From the NCBI GenBank assembly GCA_004563405.1, contig SFTH01000015.1, forward strand, positions 1 through 64,000: DNA of 64,000 nt, read 5' to 3'. Shown piece by piece: positions 44,802 to 52,756 of this stretch. This stretch comes from a bacterium. GTDB taxonomy: Bacteria > Bacillota > Clostridia > Christensenellales > Aristaeellaceae. The notes under the pieces were generated by a model. The model was given only the letters and a program-made list of their open reading frames with translations, did not search any database and was not told where the DNA came from. The translations under genes were made by a program, and so were the position numbers. Within the stretch, counting starts at the first letter, position 1. Each line of letters opens with the position of its first letter.

Positions 44802-46549
44802 TATGCTCCCTCCCTTCCCGCTTCCGCGCTGCCGGACATCTGGGATTCATAGATCTCGCGGTATTCGCGGTTGGACTGCATGAGCTCCTCGTGGGTGCCG
44901 ATGCCGGTGATGCGGCCGTCGTCCAGCACGAGTATGCGGTCGGCCTCCATGACGGAGGTGATGCGCTGGGCGATGATGATCTTGGTGGAATCCTTCAGCT
45001 CCTCTGCGAAGGCGCGGCGGATCTCCGCCTCGGTCGCGGTGTCCACGGCGCTGGTGGAGTCGTCCAGAATGAGGATCTTTGGCTTGCGCAACAGGGCCCG
45101 GGCGATGCACAGGCGCTGCTTCTGCCCGCCGGACACGTTCGAGCCGCCCTGCTCCAGGTTGCTCTCGTAGCCTTCGGGCAGGTTGCGGATGAAGCCGTCC
45201 GCCTGGGCGCACCGCGCGGCGGTGGCCAACTCGTCCATGTCCGCGTCTTCATCGCCCCAGCGCAGGTTTTCCGCGACGGTGCCGGAGAAGAGCACGTTCT
45301 TCTGGAGCACCATGCCTACGCCCCGGCGCAGATTCTCCAACTTGTAGTCCCTGACGTTCACGCCGTCCACCAGCACCTCGCCCGCGTCCACGTCGTACAG
45401 GCGGGGAATCATGGACACCAGCGTGCTCTTTCCGGAGCCGGTGGAGCCGATGATGCCCAGCGTCTCGCCGTGGTGCACGCGGAAACTCACGTCGCTGAGC
45501 ACGTTTTCTTCATTGTCCTTGTAGTAGCGGAAGGAGACGTTTTTGAATTCCACGTCGCCCCGCTCCACCAGTCGCTCGCCCTGCGCCGCGTCCGCGTCGC
45601 TCAGGTCGATCTTCTCGTCCAGCACCTCGGAAATACGCCGCGCGGACGCAATGGAGCGGGAGGAGATCACGAAGAGCATGGAGACCATCATCATGGACAT
45701 GAGAATCTGGTTGATGTAAGTGATGAACGCACTCAGATCGCCCACCAGCATGGTTCCGGCAATGACCCGATTGCCGCCCATCCACACCACCGCGACGCTG
45801 GTCAGGTTCATGATCAGCATCATCACCGGCATCATGGCCATCATGACTCGCATGGCGGACAGGCCGGCCTCCTTGAGTTCGCCGTTGGCCCGGTTGAACT
45901 TCTGCTGCTCATGATCCTCGCGCACGAAGGACTTCACCACGCGCACATTGGTCAGATTTTCCTGTACGTCCGTATTCAGCGCGTCAATCTTTCCCTGCAT
46001 CCTGGTGAAGCGGGGCAGGCCCACCCGAATGATGAGCACCTGGGCCACGATCAGCACCGGTATGGTAACCGCCAACACCCGTGCCAGCCCAGGATTCATA
46101 ACCACGGTCATAATCAGCGCGCCAATGAGCATGCCCGGAGCGCGCAGGCACATGCGCAGCAGCATGTTGACAAAGTTCATCAGCTGGGTCACGTCGTTGG
46201 TCATGCGGGTGACCAGCGAACCGCTGGAAAAGCGGTCAATGTTCGCGAAGGAGAACTTCTGCACCTTGGAAAACACGTCCCTGCGCAGGTCCGCCGCGAA
46301 GTTCGCCGCTGCCTTTGCACCGAAGTAGGCGCCGCCCATGCCGCTGGCCATCATGATCAGGGCGCTGAGCACCATCAGCGCGCAAACACCCACGATGTGG
46401 CTCACGCTCGCGCCGGCTACGCCCGTATTGATGATGGATGCGAAGAATTTCGGCATCACAACCTCGCCGATCACCTCGATGATCATGCACAGCGGCCCGA
46501 GAATGAAGTATTTTTTATAGGGCCGCACATAGCCAAGCCATCGCTTCAA
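44801..46549 (-). CDS. ABC exporter, permease-ATPase fusion (heterodimer half A)
   Basis: 582 residues with a six-helix membrane domain (about 15-315) and an ATPase domain: Walker A 'GSTGSGKST', signature 'VSGGQKQRL', Walker B 'ILILDDSTSAVD', H-loop region 'IIAQRITSV'. Asp replaces Glu after Walker B and Gln replaces the H-loop His, so this is the degenerate-site half typical of heterodimeric exporters such as BmrC/BmrD or TM287/288. The TTG start at 46549 uses GGGGAG inside the end of the MarR gene. Confidence 0.92.
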   Translation of the reverse strand: MKRWLGYVRPYKKYFILGPLCMIIEVIGEVVMPKFFASIINTGVAGASVSHIVGVCALMVLSALIMMASGMGGAYFGAKAAANFAADLRRDVFSKVQKFSFANIDRFSSGSLVTRMTNDVTQLMNFVNMLLRMCLRAPGMLIGALIMTVVMNPGLARVLAVTIPVLIVAQVLIIRVGLPRFTRMQGKIDALNTDVQENLTNVRVVKSFVREDHEQQKFNRANGELKEAGLSAMRVMMAMMPVMMLIMNLTSVAVVWMGGNRVIAGTMLVGDLSAFITYINQILMSMMMVSMLFVISSRSIASARRISEVLDEKIDLSDADAAQGERLVERGDVEFKNVSFRYYKDNEENVLSDVSFRVHHGETLGIIGSTGSGKSTLVSMIPRLYDVDAGEVLVDGVNVRDYKLENLRRGVGMVLQKNVLFSGTVAENLRWGDEDADMDELATAARCAQADGFIRNLPEGYESNLEQGGSNVSGGQKQRLCIARALLRKPKILILDDSTSAVDTATEAEIRRAFAEELKDSTKIIIAQRITSVMEADRILVLDDGRITGIGTHEELMQSNREYREIYESQMSGSAEAGREGA

Positions 46550-46555
46550 ATCAAA

Positions 46556-47008
46556 TCAACTCCCCTTTGTCGCTTCCTCAATGTGCGTCAGATTCTCCAG
46601 CACCCGGTCGAGCAGGGCGGAAAACTGCGCAAGCTCCGCGTCGCTGAAGCCCGCGAAGCTGGCGGCCTCCATCCGCTGAAAGAAGGCATGGCCCCGGCGC
46701 ACCAGGCGTTCGCCCTTCTCCGTGATGCTGATTGCGTTCATGCGCCCGTCCGCGCCGCCGCTGTGGCGGCGAATGTAGCCCTGCGCATCCAGATTCTTGA
46801 CGGTGCGGGCCACGCTGGCGGGAGAGACGTGGCGCATCCGCGCAATCTCCACCTGGGACGGCACGCTCCCCTCCCGGCTCAGCTGCATCAGCACATAGTG
46901 CTGGCTGGGCATCAACCCCAGTTCCTCTACGCTGTTGTCGACAATCTGACGACGCAGCCTGCCGATGCGCATCATCTTTGAACTGAGCTGAAAATAACGA
47001 TCCTCCAT
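46556..47008 (-). CDS. MarR family transcriptional regulator of the ABC exporter operon
   Basis: 150 residues with a MarR winged helix: 'LSREGSVPSQVEIARMRHVSPASVARTVKNLDAQGYI', then the wing 'GGADGRMNAISITEKGERL'. It probably represses its own operon until a ligand binds. It lies 6 bp upstream of the exporter genes and is translationally coupled to them. GAGGAGAG precedes the ATG. Confidence 0.92.
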   Translation of the reverse strand: MEDRYFQLSSKMMRIGRLRRQIVDNSVEELGLMPSQHYVLMQLSREGSVPSQVEIARMRHVSPASVARTVKNLDAQGYIRRHSGGADGRMNAISITEKGERLVRRGHAFFQRMEAASFAGFSDAELAQFSALLDRVLENLTHIEEATKGS

Positions 47009-47029
47009 GGACGCTCTCTCCTCAAATTC

Positions 47030-47058
47030 ATTAACGCGTTAATCATTAACGTGTGAAC
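47030..47058. promoter_or_regulatory. predicted MarR operator (two palindromic sites)
   Basis: ATTAACGCGTTAAT (47030-47043) is a perfect 14-bp palindrome. ATTAACGTGTGAAC (47045-47058) is a degenerate second copy one base further. Both sit between the -10 element and the marR start codon, where binding would block transcription. Confidence 0.75.
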
Positions 47059-47059
47059 G

Positions 47060-47087
47060 ATTATAGCATGCCTTTGTATCAATACAA
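47060..47087 (-). promoter_or_regulatory. promoter of the marR-ABC operon
   Basis: TTGTAT (47087-47082), 16-bp spacer, TGC-extended TATAAT (47065-47060) on the minus strand. Confidence 0.7.
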
Positions 47088-47183
47088 GGATGTTCCCATT
47101 TTCTGTTTGTTAATTCCCGGCCGCGTCTGCCGTGAAGGAATTTAACATATACATGCTATGATAGGATAAAAGGAGGGAAAACG

Positions 47184-47711
47184 ATGAAACGCACACTCTG
47201 CGCCCTGCTGGCGCTGATCTGCCTCGCCTGCCCCGCATGGGCGGAGGTCACGCTGGAGTCCGTCTCCCCCACGCCCAGCGCTGCGCCCGCGGGCGTCGCC
47301 TTCAGCGGCGATGGGATCTCGCTCACCCTTCCCTCGGGCCTCGAGCCGCTGTCCCAGGAAGCGCTGGAGGGCTACGCCGCCGCCGTGGAGCACGACTTCC
47401 CCGGCGCCGCGCAGATCTCCCTGGCCGCCGCCGATGAAGCGCGCGGCGCATTCGTTGCCCTGCTGCGGACGGAATCGGAACTCTCCGCCACAGAGGCCGC
47501 CCGCGAAGCGGCGGAGCGCATCCTCGGCGGAAGCGAGAGCGTGGCGGAGGTTCAGTACGGCGAAAACGCCTGCGCCGCCCTGGCCTGCGCCATCGAGGCG
47601 CGCACCTACACCCTCTACTTCCTCTCCGACGGCGCGCAGCTGCTCGTGCTGGCCGTGAGCGGCCTGGAGGAAAAGGAGGTCTCCGGAATTCTGACCGGGC
47701 TTCAATTCTGA
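47184..47711 (+). CDS. small exported protein of unknown function
   Basis: 175 residues with a clear signal peptide (cleavage near 'PAWA-EV', residue 20), a short Ser/Pro/Ala linker and a compact domain of about 130 residues. That domain starts with 'GISLTLPSGLEPLSQEALEGY', like phage- or lipoprotein-associated 'LPxGF' beta domains that sense or bind at the cell surface. I do not recognise a family. AGGAGGG precedes the ATG. A TGC-TATGAT -10 at 47154-47162 is a plausible promoter. No strong terminator follows. Confidence 0.75.
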   Translation: MKRTLCALLALICLACPAWAEVTLESVSPTPSAAPAGVAFSGDGISLTLPSGLEPLSQEALEGYAAAVEHDFPGAAQISLAAADEARGAFVALLRTESELSATEAAREAAERILGGSESVAEVQYGENACAALACAIEARTYTLYFLSDGAQLLVLAVSGLEEKEVSGILTGLQF

Positions 47712-47732
47712 GCCCGGTTCTTTTCTTGCAAG

Positions 47733-47753
47733 TTTACCTTTTATTTTGGTAAA
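47733..47753. promoter_or_regulatory. inverted repeat upstream of the mannitol-1-phosphate dehydrogenase gene (possible operator)
   Basis: TTTACC (47733-47738), nine A/T-rich bases, GGTAAA (47748-47753). It lies immediately upstream of the presumed -35 region. No regulator can be named. Confidence 0.45.
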
Positions 47754-47777
47754 TTTCTTTCATTACCTTTACGACTG

Positions 47778-47786
47778 TGCTATAAT
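47778..47786 (+). promoter_or_regulatory. extended -10 promoter of the gene at 47824
   Basis: TGC-TATAAT (47778-47786), 38 bases before the start codon, with a poor -35. Confidence 0.6.
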
Positions 47787-47823
47787 ATAGGCAACAAAAT
47801 TTGTTGAAAGAGAGCTGGTTTCC

Positions 47824-48978
47824 ATGAAAAAGGCAATTATGTACGGCGGCGGCAACATCGGCCGCGGCTTTATCGGCAAGGTCTTCGCCGACTCCGGCTA
47901 CGAGGTCGTGTTCCTGGACATCATGCAGGGGCTGATCGACGAGATGAACCGTCGCGGCGAATACACCGTGCGCATCGTCTCCAACGCGGAGACCGTGAAC
48001 ACCACCGTCAAGCCCGTGCGTGCGGTGAACTCCACCACCGAGCAGGCCATCGACGAAATCGTGACCTGCGACATCATGGCCACGGCCGTGGGCGTGAACA
48101 TCCTGCCGAAGATCGCGCCGGTGATCGCCAGGGGCGTGGTGGCGCGCATGGAGCGGAGCGGCAAGCCCCTGGACATCATCCTCTGCGAAAACCAGCTGGA
48201 GGCGGACGTATTGATGCGCGGCTGGATCAACGCGTGTCTGACCGACGAGCAGAAGGCCTGGGCGGACAAGAATCTCGGCCTGATCGAGGCCTCCATCGGC
48301 CGCATGGTGCCTCCACTGACCCCCGAAATGCGCGCGCAGGATCCGCTGCTGATCTGTGTGGAGCCCTACTGCGAGCTGCCGGTGGACAAAGACGCCTTCA
48401 AGGGCGAAATCCCCGATCTGGTAGGTCTGATTCCCTACTCTCCCTTCGAGTTCTACATCAAGCGCAAGCTCTTTTTGCACAACGGCGGCCACGCGGTCTG
48501 CGCGTACCTGGGCAATCTGAAGGGCTATGAGTACATTTGGCAGGCCATCGCCGATCCGGAGATCTACGAGGCGGCCAAGGCAGCAATGAGCGCCAGCGCC
48601 AACGCGCTGATTCACAAGTTCGGAAGCGGCGTGCGCGAAAACGTGGAAAACAACGTGGTCGACCTGCTCTTCCGCTTCCAGAACCGCGCGCTGAAGGACA
48701 CGGTGGCCCGCGTGGGCGCGGATCCCGTGCGCAAGCTGCGCCGCAACGACCGCATCGTGGGCGCGGCCCTGTTCGCCATGGAGGAGGGCGTGGATCCCAG
48801 CCCCATCATCCGCGGCATCGTGGCGGGCCTGAAGTTCGATCGCGAGGGCGATCCCACCGCGCCGGAGATTCAGGGCGCGCTGAAGGAGCACGGCGTGGAC
48901 TATGTGATCGAGAACTACATGGGCCTCAAGCCTGAGGAACCGCTCTTCGGCATGATCAAGGACACATACGAAGCATGA
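47824..48978 (+). CDS. mtlD: mannitol-1-phosphate 5-dehydrogenase family protein
   Basis: 384 residues. The Rossmann motif 'YGGGNIGRGFIGKVF' is at the N-terminus, and the polyol dehydrogenase catalytic segment is 'KRKLFLHNGGHAVCAYLG' (Lys plus the His pair). The family converts mannitol-1-phosphate and fructose-6-phosphate with NAD. No mannitol PTS genes are near, so the physiological substrate may differ (other hexitol or sugar-acid phosphates). It overlaps the next gene by 4 bp (ATGA). The symbol is a family label. Confidence 0.82.
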   Translation: MKKAIMYGGGNIGRGFIGKVFADSGYEVVFLDIMQGLIDEMNRRGEYTVRIVSNAETVNTTVKPVRAVNSTTEQAIDEIVTCDIMATAVGVNILPKIAPVIARGVVARMERSGKPLDIILCENQLEADVLMRGWINACLTDEQKAWADKNLGLIEASIGRMVPPLTPEMRAQDPLLICVEPYCELPVDKDAFKGEIPDLVGLIPYSPFEFYIKRKLFLHNGGHAVCAYLGNLKGYEYIWQAIADPEIYEAAKAAMSASANALIHKFGSGVRENVENNVVDLLFRFQNRALKDTVARVGADPVRKLRRNDRIVGAALFAMEEGVDPSPIIRGIVAGLKFDREGDPTAPEIQGALKEHGVDYVIENYMGLKPEEPLFGMIKDTYEA

Positions 48979-50006
48979 AGAAATACACGAATTTTTCCAT
49001 TGAAAAGACCTGCGCTCTGCTGAACATCGACAGCCCCAGCGGTTTTGCGGAGGACGCCGTCTCCTGGCTGGAGGCGGAGTTCTCCGCCCTGGGCTTTGCG
49101 TCCCGGCGCACCCGCAAGGACGGCCTGATCGTGGATCTGGGCGGCGCGGACGGCGAAAACGCCCTGCTGCTGGAGGCCCACTGCGACACGCTCGGCGCGA
49201 TGGTGGCGGAGATCAAGGCAAACGGCCGCCTGCGGCTGACGAACATCGGCGGCATGAACGCCAACAATGCCGAGGCCGAGAACGCCCGGGTGGCGACCCG
49301 GGACGGTAAAAGATACGAGGGCACGCTTCAGCTGATCGACGCCTCCATTCACGTCAACGGCCAATACGACGAAACCCGGCGCGGCTGGGACAAGATGGAG
49401 CTGGTTCTGGACGAGGACGTCTCCTCCGGGGAGGACGTGCGCGCACTGGGCATCCATGTGGGCGACTATGTGCTCTTCGACCCCCGCACCCGCGTGACCC
49501 AAAGCGGCTACATCAAGAGCCGCTTCCTGGACGACAAGCTCTCGGCGGGCCTGCTGCTGGGGCTGGCAAAGTACCTGCGGGACGAGGAGAAGACCCCGAA
49601 GCGCAGGGTGTATCTGCACTTTACCGTATTTGAGGAGGTGGGGCACGGCGGCGCGTCCTCCGTCCCCGAAGGTGTGACCGAGGCCATCTCCGTGGACATG
49701 GGCTGTGTGGGCGAGGGACTGGAGTGCACGGAGCGCATGGTCTCCATCTGCGCCAAGGACAGCCGCGGTCCCTACAACCGCAAAACGGTCTGCGCGCTGA
49801 TCGACGCGGCGGAGCGCTCCGGCGCGAAGTACGCGGTGGACGTGTACCCCCATTACAGCTCCGACGTGGACGTGACCCTCGCCGCCGGGCACGATTTGCG
49901 CCACGGGCTGATCGGCCCCGGCGTGTATGCCTCCCACGGCTACGAGCGCGGCCACCGCGAGGGCGTGGAAAACACGCTGAAGCTGCTCGTGGCCTACATT
50001 CTCTGA
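48975..50006 (+). CDS. M42 family metallopeptidase (glutamyl aminopeptidase-like)
   Basis: 343 residues with M42 metal ligands in 'EAHCDTLGAMV', 'SRFLDDKLSAGLLLGL' and 'FTVFEEVGHGGASSV' (catalytic Glu pair), and a distal His in 'VYASHGYERGHREGV'. These are dodecameric cytoplasmic aminopeptidases with di-metal centres. Annotated members are often called endoglucanase or cellulase by mistake. It is translationally coupled to the dehydrogenase gene and followed 16 bp later by a GNAT gene. Confidence 0.9.
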   Translation: MKKYTNFSIEKTCALLNIDSPSGFAEDAVSWLEAEFSALGFASRRTRKDGLIVDLGGADGENALLLEAHCDTLGAMVAEIKANGRLRLTNIGGMNANNAEAENARVATRDGKRYEGTLQLIDASIHVNGQYDETRRGWDKMELVLDEDVSSGEDVRALGIHVGDYVLFDPRTRVTQSGYIKSRFLDDKLSAGLLLGLAKYLRDEEKTPKRRVYLHFTVFEEVGHGGASSVPEGVTEAISVDMGCVGEGLECTERMVSICAKDSRGPYNRKTVCALIDAAERSGAKYAVDVYPHYSSDVDVTLAAGHDLRHGLIGPGVYASHGYERGHREGVENTLKLLVAYIL

Positions 50007-50022
50007 AAGTGAGGAAGAAGAC

Positions 50023-50544
50023 ATGGTGAATGTCCGCCCCGCCGAAGCGCGGGATCGGGAGGCGCTGGACGCGCTCTTCCGCCATGCGCGCGCCGCCATC
50101 GCCCGCCTGGGCATCGACCAGTGGCAGGACGGCTATCCCGAGCCGGAGCTCATCGCCGGAGACATTGCGCGGGGGGACGCCTACGTCTTTGAATCGGGCG
50201 GCGCGCTCGCGGGATACATGACCGCCATGCTCGATCCCGAGCCGCTCTACGACGCGATCGACGGACGCTGGCACTGCGAGGGCCCCTACCTCACCGTGCA
50301 CCGCATGGCCATCGACGACGGCTTTCGCGGCAGAGGGCTGAGCGTGCGCATGCTGGACTTCGCCCGGGACTTCGCCCGGAGCCACGGCTGCGCATCCGTG
50401 CGCGCGGACACCCACCGGGGCAACTGCGCCATGCGGGGCCTGCTGGAAAAATGCGGCTACCTCCTCTGCGGGGAGGTGCGCTATCCGGTCGCCGCGGGCG
50501 ACCCCGTGCGCGTGGCCTACGAGCTTCCGCTGGAGGAAAAATGA
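50023..50544 (+). CDS. GNAT family N-acetyltransferase
   Basis: 173 residues with the acetyl-CoA binding turn 'DDGFRGRGLSVRMLDFARD' and 'LTVHRMAI' beta strand of GNAT enzymes. The N-terminal half ('IDQWQDGYPEPELIAGDIA') resembles small-molecule acetyltransferases common in Firmicutes. The substrate is unknown. Its stop overlaps the next start by 4 bp. Confidence 0.88.
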   Translation: MVNVRPAEARDREALDALFRHARAAIARLGIDQWQDGYPEPELIAGDIARGDAYVFESGGALAGYMTAMLDPEPLYDAIDGRWHCEGPYLTVHRMAIDDGFRGRGLSVRMLDFARDFARSHGCASVRADTHRGNCAMRGLLEKCGYLLCGEVRYPVAAGDPVRVAYELPLEEK

Positions 50545-51455
50545 AAATTCTGCGGATACTGATCGCCCTGGCGGCGCTTTGCGCGCTGCCGGGTATCGTT
50601 TTTTGTGAAATCGCCCTGCGGCGCAGATGCAGGAAAAAGCGCCGCCGTCCCGGCAGCAGAGGCGGCCCGGCCAGCTTCCGCATGGAGCGGGACTGGCTGA
50701 AGGCGCAGGCGCAGGAGGATGTGTGGATTGTGTCCCGGGACGGCCTGCATCTGCACGCCCGGCTGATTCCCCGGGGAGACTGCCGGCGCTTCGCCGTCGT
50801 CTGCCACGGCTACCGGGCCCACTCCGCCTCCGTGGCCCCCTTCGCCCGGGGACTCTGGGAGCGGGGCTACGCCCTGCTGCTGCCGGACGCGCGCGCCCAC
50901 GGCGAGAGCGGGGGCCGATGGATCGGCATGGGCTGGCCCGACCGGCTGGATCTTCTGGACTGGACCAGCGAGCTCAACCGCCGCTATGGCGCGCCGGAGA
51001 TCGTGCTGATGGGCGTTTCCATGGGCGGCGCGACGGTGCTCAACGCTGCGGGCAAGGCGCTGCCGGCGAACGTGCGCTGCATCATTTCGGACTGTGGCTT
51101 CTGTTCCCTGCGGGATGAATTCATCTGGCAGCTGCGCCGCTACCATCACCTTCCCGCCCTGCCCTTCCTCCTCAGCGCCGATCCCCTCTGCCGCCTGCTG
51201 GCGCGCTACTCTCCCCTGCGGGACGGCGACGGCTGCGCCCAGCTGGCGAAGTGCCGCCTGCCGGTGCTGCTGATTCACGGCGCGGCGGACCGCTTCGTGC
51301 CGCCGGAGATGATGGAGCGCGCCTGCGCAGCTGCGGCCGGTCCCGTCGAGGCGCATCTCATTCCCGGCGCGGCCCACGCCGAGAGCATTTCAACCGCACC
51401 CGAACGCTACTGGGCGCACATCGACGCGTTTCTTGCAAAATATGCACATTCTTAA
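50541..51455 (+). CDS. alpha/beta hydrolase, membrane-anchored
   Basis: 304 residues. An N-terminal hydrophobic segment (about 5-23) precedes an Arg/Lys-rich stretch, suggesting a signal anchor. The hydrolase fold has nucleophile elbow 'LMGVSMGGATVL', acid in 'IHGAADRFVP' and His in 'IPGAAHAES'. It belongs to the family of YqkD/BEM46-like hydrolases with no settled substrate. It is the fourth gene of a coupled string starting at the dehydrogenase. Confidence 0.87.
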   Translation: MKILRILIALAALCALPGIVFCEIALRRRCRKKRRRPGSRGGPASFRMERDWLKAQAQEDVWIVSRDGLHLHARLIPRGDCRRFAVVCHGYRAHSASVAPFARGLWERGYALLLPDARAHGESGGRWIGMGWPDRLDLLDWTSELNRRYGAPEIVLMGVSMGGATVLNAAGKALPANVRCIISDCGFCSLRDEFIWQLRRYHHLPALPFLLSADPLCRLLARYSPLRDGDGCAQLAKCRLPVLLIHGAADRFVPPEMMERACAAAAGPVEAHLIPGAAHAESISTAPERYWAHIDAFLAKYAHS

Positions 51456-51456
51456 T

Positions 51457-51485
51457 TTGACTTGGCGCGGCGCATGTGCTAAAGT
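51457..51485 (+). promoter_or_regulatory. promoter of the riboswitch-antiporter unit
   Basis: TTGACT (51457-51462), 17-bp spacer, TGC-extended TAAAGT (51480-51485). The predicted start site (about 51492) coincides with the first base of the riboswitch P1 helix. The -35 overlaps the hydrolase stop codon. Confidence 0.75.
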
Positions 51486-51492
51486 AGACTTC

Positions 51493-51635
51493 GTTATGAG
51501 GGAGTAGTTGGCACGATGAGTGCGGCAAGCCAACAGTCCCGGCCGCTTCGGCCTGGCTTGCCTGGATCCTCTCCGAGCGATCGTATGACGAGACTCACAA
51601 CACAGTTTTTCTGTGTTGGGGGGTCTTTTCGTTTT
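51493..51635 (+). ncRNA. yybP-ykoY-type (Mn2+) riboswitch with terminator platform
   Basis: The leader has the class hallmarks: P1 GTTATGAG (51493-51500) pairs with CTCACAAC (51594-51601). GGGAGTAG follows P1 on the 5' side and GACGAGACT precedes it on the 3' side. Between them are helices GTTGGC...GCCAAC and GGCCG-CTTC-GGCC. The downstream AACACAG (51599-51605) pairs with CTGTGTT (51611-51617) to make a terminator ending TCTTTTCGTTTTT. Its stem shares bases with P1, so the two structures exclude each other. Known members bind Mn2+ and turn on export genes. Confidence 0.82.
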
Positions 51636-51672
51636 TATACGGTCATAAGTATTATGCATGGAGGAAGATACC

Positions 51673-52635
51673 ATGAGTGCGATTTGGATTGTGGCCCTGT
51701 TTGCGCTGGGCCTGCTGTTGACCATCAAGGGCGGCGACTTCTTCGTGGACGCGGCCAGCTGGATTGCGGAGGTTTCGGGCATTCCCAAGTTCATCGTGGG
51801 CGCGACCATCGTGTCCCTCGCCACGACGCTGCCGGAGCTGCTGGTCTCCATGATGGCTGCGGCGAAGGGCAGCATCGGCATCTCCGTGGGCAACGCCGTG
51901 GGCTCCGTGACGGCCAACGTGGGCCTGATCATGGCGCTCTCGCTGCTGTTCATGCCTGCGGTCATCCGTAGGAAGGAATATGCCTTCAAGTTCGTCATGC
52001 TGCTGGCGAGCATCCTCCTGCTCTACATCTTCTCCTTCTCCGGGGAGCTCAAGCTCTACGGCGCGGTGATTCTGCTGGTTTTGTTCGTCGTGTTCATGGC
52101 GGAAAACGTGCTCACCGCGAAGCGGAAGATGGGCGCGTCGGACGGCGACGTTCGCCCCGCCCGGGACAGGCGCAGCGTGACGGTCAACGTTCTCAAGTTC
52201 GTGCTCGGCGCGGCGGGCATCGTAGCCGGCGCGCAGCTGATGGTGAACAACGGAACGGCGCTGGCGCGGCTGCTGGGCATCCCGGAAGCCATCATCGGCG
52301 CGACCCTGGTGGCCATCGGAACGTCGCTGCCGGAGCTGGTGACCACGCTGACGGCCATCGCAAAGAAGCAATCCTCCCTGTCCATCGGCAACATCGTGGG
52401 TGCGAACATCATCGACCTCACGGTCATCCTGCCCCTGTGCGCGGTGGTCTCCGGCAAGAGCCTGCCCATGCTGGCCCAGAACATCCAGCTGGACATGCCC
52501 TTCTGTCTGGCGCTGTGCCTGCTGGCCGTGGTGCCCACGATGATCAGTGGGAAGTTCAGGCGCCCCCAGGGCGCGCTCCTGCTGGCGGTGTACGCCGCCT
52601 ACATCGTCCTTCTGGTGGTTTCCACCGCCGCCTGA
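51673..52635 (+). CDS. Ca2+/Na+ antiporter family protein (CaxA/YrbG type), riboswitch-controlled
   Basis: 320 residues, about ten membrane helices in two homologous halves. Each half has the cation-binding alpha repeat: 'VGATIVSLATTLPELLVS' then 'SIGISVGNAVGS' in the first, 'IGATLVAIGTSLPELVTT' then 'SLSIGNIVGANIIDLTVI' in the second. Members exchange Ca2+ for Na+ or H+. The Mn2+-type riboswitch upstream makes Mn2+ export a reasonable inference. ATG 51673 has GGAGG 8 bases upstream; the ATG at 51658 overlaps that site. Confidence 0.9.
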   Translation: MSAIWIVALFALGLLLTIKGGDFFVDAASWIAEVSGIPKFIVGATIVSLATTLPELLVSMMAAAKGSIGISVGNAVGSVTANVGLIMALSLLFMPAVIRRKEYAFKFVMLLASILLLYIFSFSGELKLYGAVILLVLFVVFMAENVLTAKRKMGASDGDVRPARDRRSVTVNVLKFVLGAAGIVAGAQLMVNNGTALARLLGIPEAIIGATLVAIGTSLPELVTTLTAIAKKQSSLSIGNIVGANIIDLTVILPLCAVVSGKSLPMLAQNIQLDMPFCLALCLLAVVPTMISGKFRRPQGALLLAVYAAYIVLLVVSTAA

Positions 52636-52657
52636 GGCGCCTTTTGGCCCAAAGCGC

Positions 52658-52687
52658 TTGACGCAGGCGCGGTTCCGGCGATATAAT
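52658..52687 (+). promoter_or_regulatory. promoter of the degV gene
   Basis: TTGACG (52658-52663), 18-bp spacer, TATAAT (52682-52687). Confidence 0.75.
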
Positions 52688-52756
52688 AGCAGTACAGACG
52701 TCCGGTCAATCCGGCGCACCCGACTTCAAAAGAAACCAGGGAAGGAAGAACATGCC

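Noticed and set aside
48975..50006. Cellulase (endoglucanase M) label for the M42 protein
   Set aside because: The metal-ligand motifs are those of M42 aminopeptidases; the cellulase label for this family is a historical misannotation.
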